A stretch of DNA of 64,000 nucleotides from Anisus vortex (Eukaryota; Mollusca; Gastropoda; Planorbidae), in assembly GCA_949126835.1 (NCBI GenBank), contig OX421500.1:18942667-19006666 (forward strand), read 5' to 3'. The position numbers were made by a program, and so were the translations under genes. This document shows positions 60,389 to 64,000 of the stretch, piece by piece. The notes beneath the pieces were generated by a model. That model saw nothing but the letters and a program-made list of their open reading frames with translations. It was not told the DNA's origin and ran no database searches. Numbering within the stretch: position 1 is the stretch's first letter; each line of letters begins with the position of its first letter.

Positions 60389-61564
60389 TTTGGTCCTAAT
60401 TTCAATACACGATATCATTGCATTTTAATAAAAATACATATGTAAGCTGTAGTATTTTCTCTATTTACTTAAAAAAAAAAAAACACAAAATTAAATAACA
60501 AGTGTAATTAGTTTATCACTAGAATACCGGGGCGAACACAGACAGTTTTTCCAGGGTGGGCAACTTTCGCGTAACAAACATTTATCTAATTTATCGCAAA
60601 TTTTATTTAATACATATTTAAAAAAATATGTTGAACTATAAACATTTTTCTAAAATTTTAGAAGTGTGTGGGGAGGGGGGGGGGTGGTGGAGGGGGAGTA
60701 TCTGTTAATTATAATATAGATAAATGTTTTTTTTATTGTATAAAGTAGGTCAACATGGTCAATTTTAGAATATATTCTTGTTAGTTAAGAACAAATTTTA
60801 TGGAATAAAAATGAATGCAATTGTAAGTTATTTGTATATAACTTATATATGTATATAATGATTAACACTTGAAACTACTGTTTGCAGCAAAACACATTTC
60901 GTCGTTGTCAGGCGCAAGGCGGCTAAGTCCGAAATAGCTAATTTTTCAGGAGAAGTAAAAAACTGCATAGATCAAGTAAACGAATCAACGTAGCCACTTT
61001 AATAAGAAATAAAATTGTAGAAAATCTATTGCACAATAATACAAGATATTTTTAGACATCATATGGGTTATTCCAAGGAACATTTTGGTAAAACAAAAAT
61101 TGAAAATTTCCGACTTGGCCTGTTTGCGCCTGAAAACGACGATATCTGTTTAATCACATCACATAGAAATTTATAAGTCCGTTTTACAGTTTGAAATGAT
61201 ACACTTCACATCACATACAAATACGTCTTCTCTCTTCTACATTAAAAAACCAATAAGCCAACTGTCCTCTAAGCATGAAAACAGCTGACCTAGTAAACTT
61301 TTAGTTCATGATAAATCATGCTTTCCAAACACACTATCTTCCCAAATGAATGAAGTTCATAACAATGAAAAAATTCGTAATTATGGTCTAAGGAAACTAA
61401 CTTCACAAGATAACTATTATCTGCATTACTTCCCCTTGACTATATATCGTTTTTAATGATATGCCTATCAGACTATACAGACTATATATTAAACCTTGAC
61501 AGCAATATTAAGAGTAAGACAATTTTTAATTATTATTATTTTGAATATTTAACATAATGTAAAA
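60389..61564. other. Intergenic between orphan exon and TLR
   Basis: AT-rich, with a G-rich stretch at about 60667-60705. No gene seen. Confidence 0.4.
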
Positions 61565-61570
61565 TTTATT
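61565..61570 (-). terminator. Candidate poly(A) signal of the TLR gene
   Basis: AATAAA on the minus strand about 100 bases after the TLR stop. Confidence 0.45.
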
Positions 61571-61670
61571 TACTAACAAATGCTTAATTTAAAGTAAATG
61601 AATTATAGTCTGGTATTGAGAAATCGGAATGAAATTTGTATACGCTTGTCATACTGAAATAGATTTTAAG

Positions 61671-64000
61671 TTATAGTAACCTTGTTTTTAAAGCTTGTTT
61701 CAACTCATAAGTCATCTCCCATCTGGGGATTACTATAATGTTCTCATCAGGAACTGAACTCATTAATTCATCTGGTAATCTGTTGTAATTTTTATCTTCT
61801 ACAAATATAACAACACGGGATGGATTAGCTGGATTTATAGAATAAACAGCTGACCGAATCGTGAAAAGAAACCAGTCTTGGTTCAAGAAATCATCGCTTA
61901 TCAAAAGTACTACACGCCAACTGGAGTTTATCCCTTCACTAATGCCTTCAGCAAATGCCATTGAAGGTAACAAGTCACGGTCTTGAAGAAACGTACTAAG
62001 GCCTAGATCATCTTCAACAAACTGCCTCAGCGTAAAACATGCTAACTTATAATCTATATCGGAATATCCAATGAAAGCTCCGTATTTGTAGTCTGACATT
62101 TGCTTTAATTTAAAATCTGTAAATAGTCGCAGAATTACAGAGAGAATCAAAGTTTTATTTTTAGACCAAATAAAGACCAATAAAAACCCAATAAAGGTTA
62201 AGCAAAGCAAGCCGATGGAGATATAAAAGAAAAACATAGCCCAACACTGGCGCCAAAGTCCACCAAGGTCTACATACGCCATAGTATAACTCAATCTTGC
62301 TTCATCGCTTATACATGTAAAATTTCTGTTTTCATCAAGATGGATATTTGTCGTTTGTAACCATAGTAGAAATGGGAAATTGTCACAGCCACATGCAAAT
62401 ATATTACCAGATAATAAAAGTTGAAAGTTTCCAAGACGGTCCTGTATCAAGTCCATAGTATCTCTGTCTATTTTGGAAATTGTGGTAAAAATATTTTTTC
62501 TAACATCCAATAAATTTAGTTTAGGCGTGAGTTTTAGGTCGAATGGTATTTCTTTAAAGCGATTACTGGCGATGTTCAGATAAGTAAGGTTTGAGTTTGT
62601 TAGAAATGTTTTCGGTGCTAACATGTCCAAATCATTGTTTGATATGTCTAATTCTTGTAATCTGGTAAGGTTTTTAAACAAATATGCGCTATGCACAGCC
62701 ATAAATTCACTCCTCAGCTTACAATTGTCAATAGAAAGTTTTTCAAGGGTAACATGTGAATTGAAAAAGTCTTCTGATAAAGAATCAAGCAAGTTGTAAG
62801 AAAATTCAAATATTTTTATTTGATCCAAGCCTTGAATCGGACATTCAACATATTTGAAACTGTCATCGAGAAGACGGATGTGTTTTAAATTCTGCCCACC
62901 TATAAGTCGAAACTTTTTATTCAAGTGAGCTGTTTCAATTACTGAAGATATTTCTATGAACTCAGTGGAGTTGGATATCTCCCAAATTATTTCATTTGTT
63001 TCTGTTGACCTATAAGGCATCTCAGCGACCACAGAAACCAACGATCTAGATTGAAAAACTTCAAAGGTTTTGGATCTAGCACATCTCGTAATATTCAAAT
63101 TAGCTATCAATCCATTTTTCCTTACAAAATATCCCGATATCACTAATGTGTTCAACATTTGAAATCTAAGAAAGTACTGTATGAATACGACATTTCCCAT
63201 TATAGGATTGTCAATAAGATAAATTGCTTTTAAACATCGATTCATTATTGAACCGCCGAATGCTCCGAGTTCAATTACAAATATTCCACATTCTATCATA
63301 TGTATCTCATTAATACAAATTTCTCTTAAATATTTTGTACTTTCTTGGTCTAAGATACCATCCCGCGTTGTTATTGAAATATATTTTAGAGGAGGAGTTG
63401 TTTGTACTGTGTTCAAATATAAAGTTGTTAAATTGGTATTTACTAGAGGACGTAGGGTATTTAAAGCATTATGCAAACCTATAGGCGTTAAAGTGAGTTT
63501 ATAGTGGTTGAGAGAGTTAAAATATCTAAAAGCCAAGTCGCTGAATTTTTTCGTCCTATTGAGATTACACATTTCTAAACGCTTAATATATTTAGTGTGT
63601 TCAAAGCTCATTTCATCGACTACTTGAGCGATGCCTGTTATCTGTAATGTGCTCAATTTCGTTAGATTACTAAAGCCTACGCCGAAATGTAATGTGGGCT
63701 CAAAAACACTAACATATAGGGTTGATAAATTCTTTAAATGGCTAAACATGTTATCTGGAAAACTTGAATTTGTATCATCTGTTTCATAAAATTTGTATAA
63801 CTTATCATCTGGTAGTTGAATAATGTTTAGCTCTGTTAAATTAATCAAATCACTAAATATGTCCACTGATAAATTAAATAAGTCCAGGTAATTGTTCTCT
63901 AGATTGAGATATTGTAACTTGTTGAGACCTTGGAAAGCCTTCGGTTGTATGTCAATCAATGCATTGTCTTGAAGACTCAATCGTTCAAGTTTATACAGGT
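61671..64000 (-). CDS. Toll-like receptor, 3' part (N-terminus beyond the edge)
   Basis: One uninterrupted exon of about 770 codons, open to the right edge, so the signal peptide and first repeats are missing. Residue numbers count from the first TTG-led Leu at 63980. Leucine-rich repeats fill about 1-525 (for example LQYLNLENNYLDL, RLQELDISNNDLDML, LTYLNIASNRF). A cysteine-rich cap follows (ACGCDNFPFLLWL ... FTCI ... QC, about 528-578), then a membrane helix (about 580-605) and a TIR domain (about 631-769) with YGAFIGYSDIDY (box 1), QDRDLLPS (box 2, BB loop) and IPRWEM near the end. Such receptors sense microbial products or endogenous ligands and recruit MyD88-type adaptors through the TIR. 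One cap next to the membrane is visible, so whether it is single- or multi-cysteine-cluster type depends on the missing part. The stop is TAA at 61671-61673. Confidence 0.92.
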   Translation of the reverse strand, partial: LYKLERLSLQDNALIDIQPKAFQGLNKLQYLNLENNYLDLFNLSVDIFSDLINLTELNIIQLPDDKLYKFYETDDTNSSFPDNMFSHLKNLSTLYVSVFEPTLHFGVGFSNLTKLSTLQITGIAQVVDEMSFEHTKYIKRLEMCNLNRTKKFSDLAFRYFNSLNHYKLTLTPIGLHNALNTLRPLVNTNLTTLYLNTVQTTPPLKYISITTRDGILDQESTKYLREICINEIHMIECGIFVIELGAFGGSIMNRCLKAIYLIDNPIMGNVVFIQYFLRFQMLNTLVISGYFVRKNGLIANLNITRCARSKTFEVFQSRSLVSVVAEMPYRSTETNEIIWEISNSTEFIEISSVIETAHLNKKFRLIGGQNLKHIRLLDDSFKYVECPIQGLDQIKIFEFSYNLLDSLSEDFFNSHVTLEKLSIDNCKLRSEFMAVHSAYLFKNLTRLQELDISNNDLDMLAPKTFLTNSNLTYLNIASNRFKEIPFDLKLTPKLNLLDVRKNIFTTISKIDRDTMDLIQDRLGNFQLLLSGNIFACGCDNFPFLLWLQTTNIHLDENRNFTCISDEARLSYTMAYVDLGGLWRQCWAMFFFYISIGLLCLTFIGFLLVFIWSKNKTLILSVILRLFTDFKLKQMSDYKYGAFIGYSDIDYKLACFTLRQFVEDDLGLSTFLQDRDLLPSMAFAEGISEGINSSWRVVLLISDDFLNQDWFLFTIRSAVYSINPANPSRVVIFVEDKNYNRLPDELMSSVPDENIIVIPRWEMTYELKQALKTRLL

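Overview
This window is animal nuclear DNA, most likely from a gastropod mollusc. It is AT-rich, intron-bearing and full of decayed transposons. The basis for the call is the gene set: secreted fibrinogen-domain proteins (FREP/ficolin type), secreted C-type lectins, a Toll-like receptor and a CARD protein, together with tRNA-derived SINEs, long (TA)n arrays and clusters of the palindrome TAGGCCTA. The species cannot be fixed from the sequence alone.

Genes. Six genes, all of innate-immunity type, can be supported. They are a CARD exon at the left edge (minus), a two-exon fibrinogen-domain gene (21303-25409, minus), a second one (36094-38788, plus) that carries an in-frame stop, a divergent pair of C-type lectin genes (44245-45985 minus, 54795-56262 plus), and the 3' part of a Toll-like receptor (61671 to the right edge, minus). 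The four secreted genes share one design: a short signal-peptide exon ending in phase 1, followed by one exon holding the whole recognition domain. An orphan exon of the same design lies at 60322-60388. The lectin pair sits in the arms of an old inverted duplication (about 44.2-49.3 kb and 52.5-56.35 kb). These genes probably supply soluble recognition molecules and one membrane receptor for pathogen sensing; their grouping here is an inference about a cluster, not proof of co-function.

Mobile DNA. The interval 10.7-20.2 kb is a nest. A P-element-like transposon relic with long inverted ends and a THAP start exon was split by a non-LTR retrotransposon (14-bp target duplication). A young LTR retrotransposon then landed in the TA array at its right end. 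That LTR element has the order gag-protease-integrase-reverse transcriptase, the Gmr1 arrangement, and has lost the core of its reverse transcriptase and its RNase H. A second, more decayed copy with its own 4-bp target duplication lies at 32185-35484, and its 5' LTR holds another nested LTR-like insertion. Other elements are an hAT-like element (58717-59783), a SINE with a perfect 14-bp target duplication (51497-51762), a headless SINE, several non-LTR 3' ends, and CR1/L2-type pieces in the introns of both fibrinogen genes.

The rest is AT-rich sequence with microsatellites, a 43-bp tandem repeat, a diverged repeat of about 130-165 bp, a 21-bp minisatellite that continues a retrotransposon reading frame, and long stretches in which nothing could be recognised. 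Exon limits are by eye from splice motifs and reading frame; no search was run.
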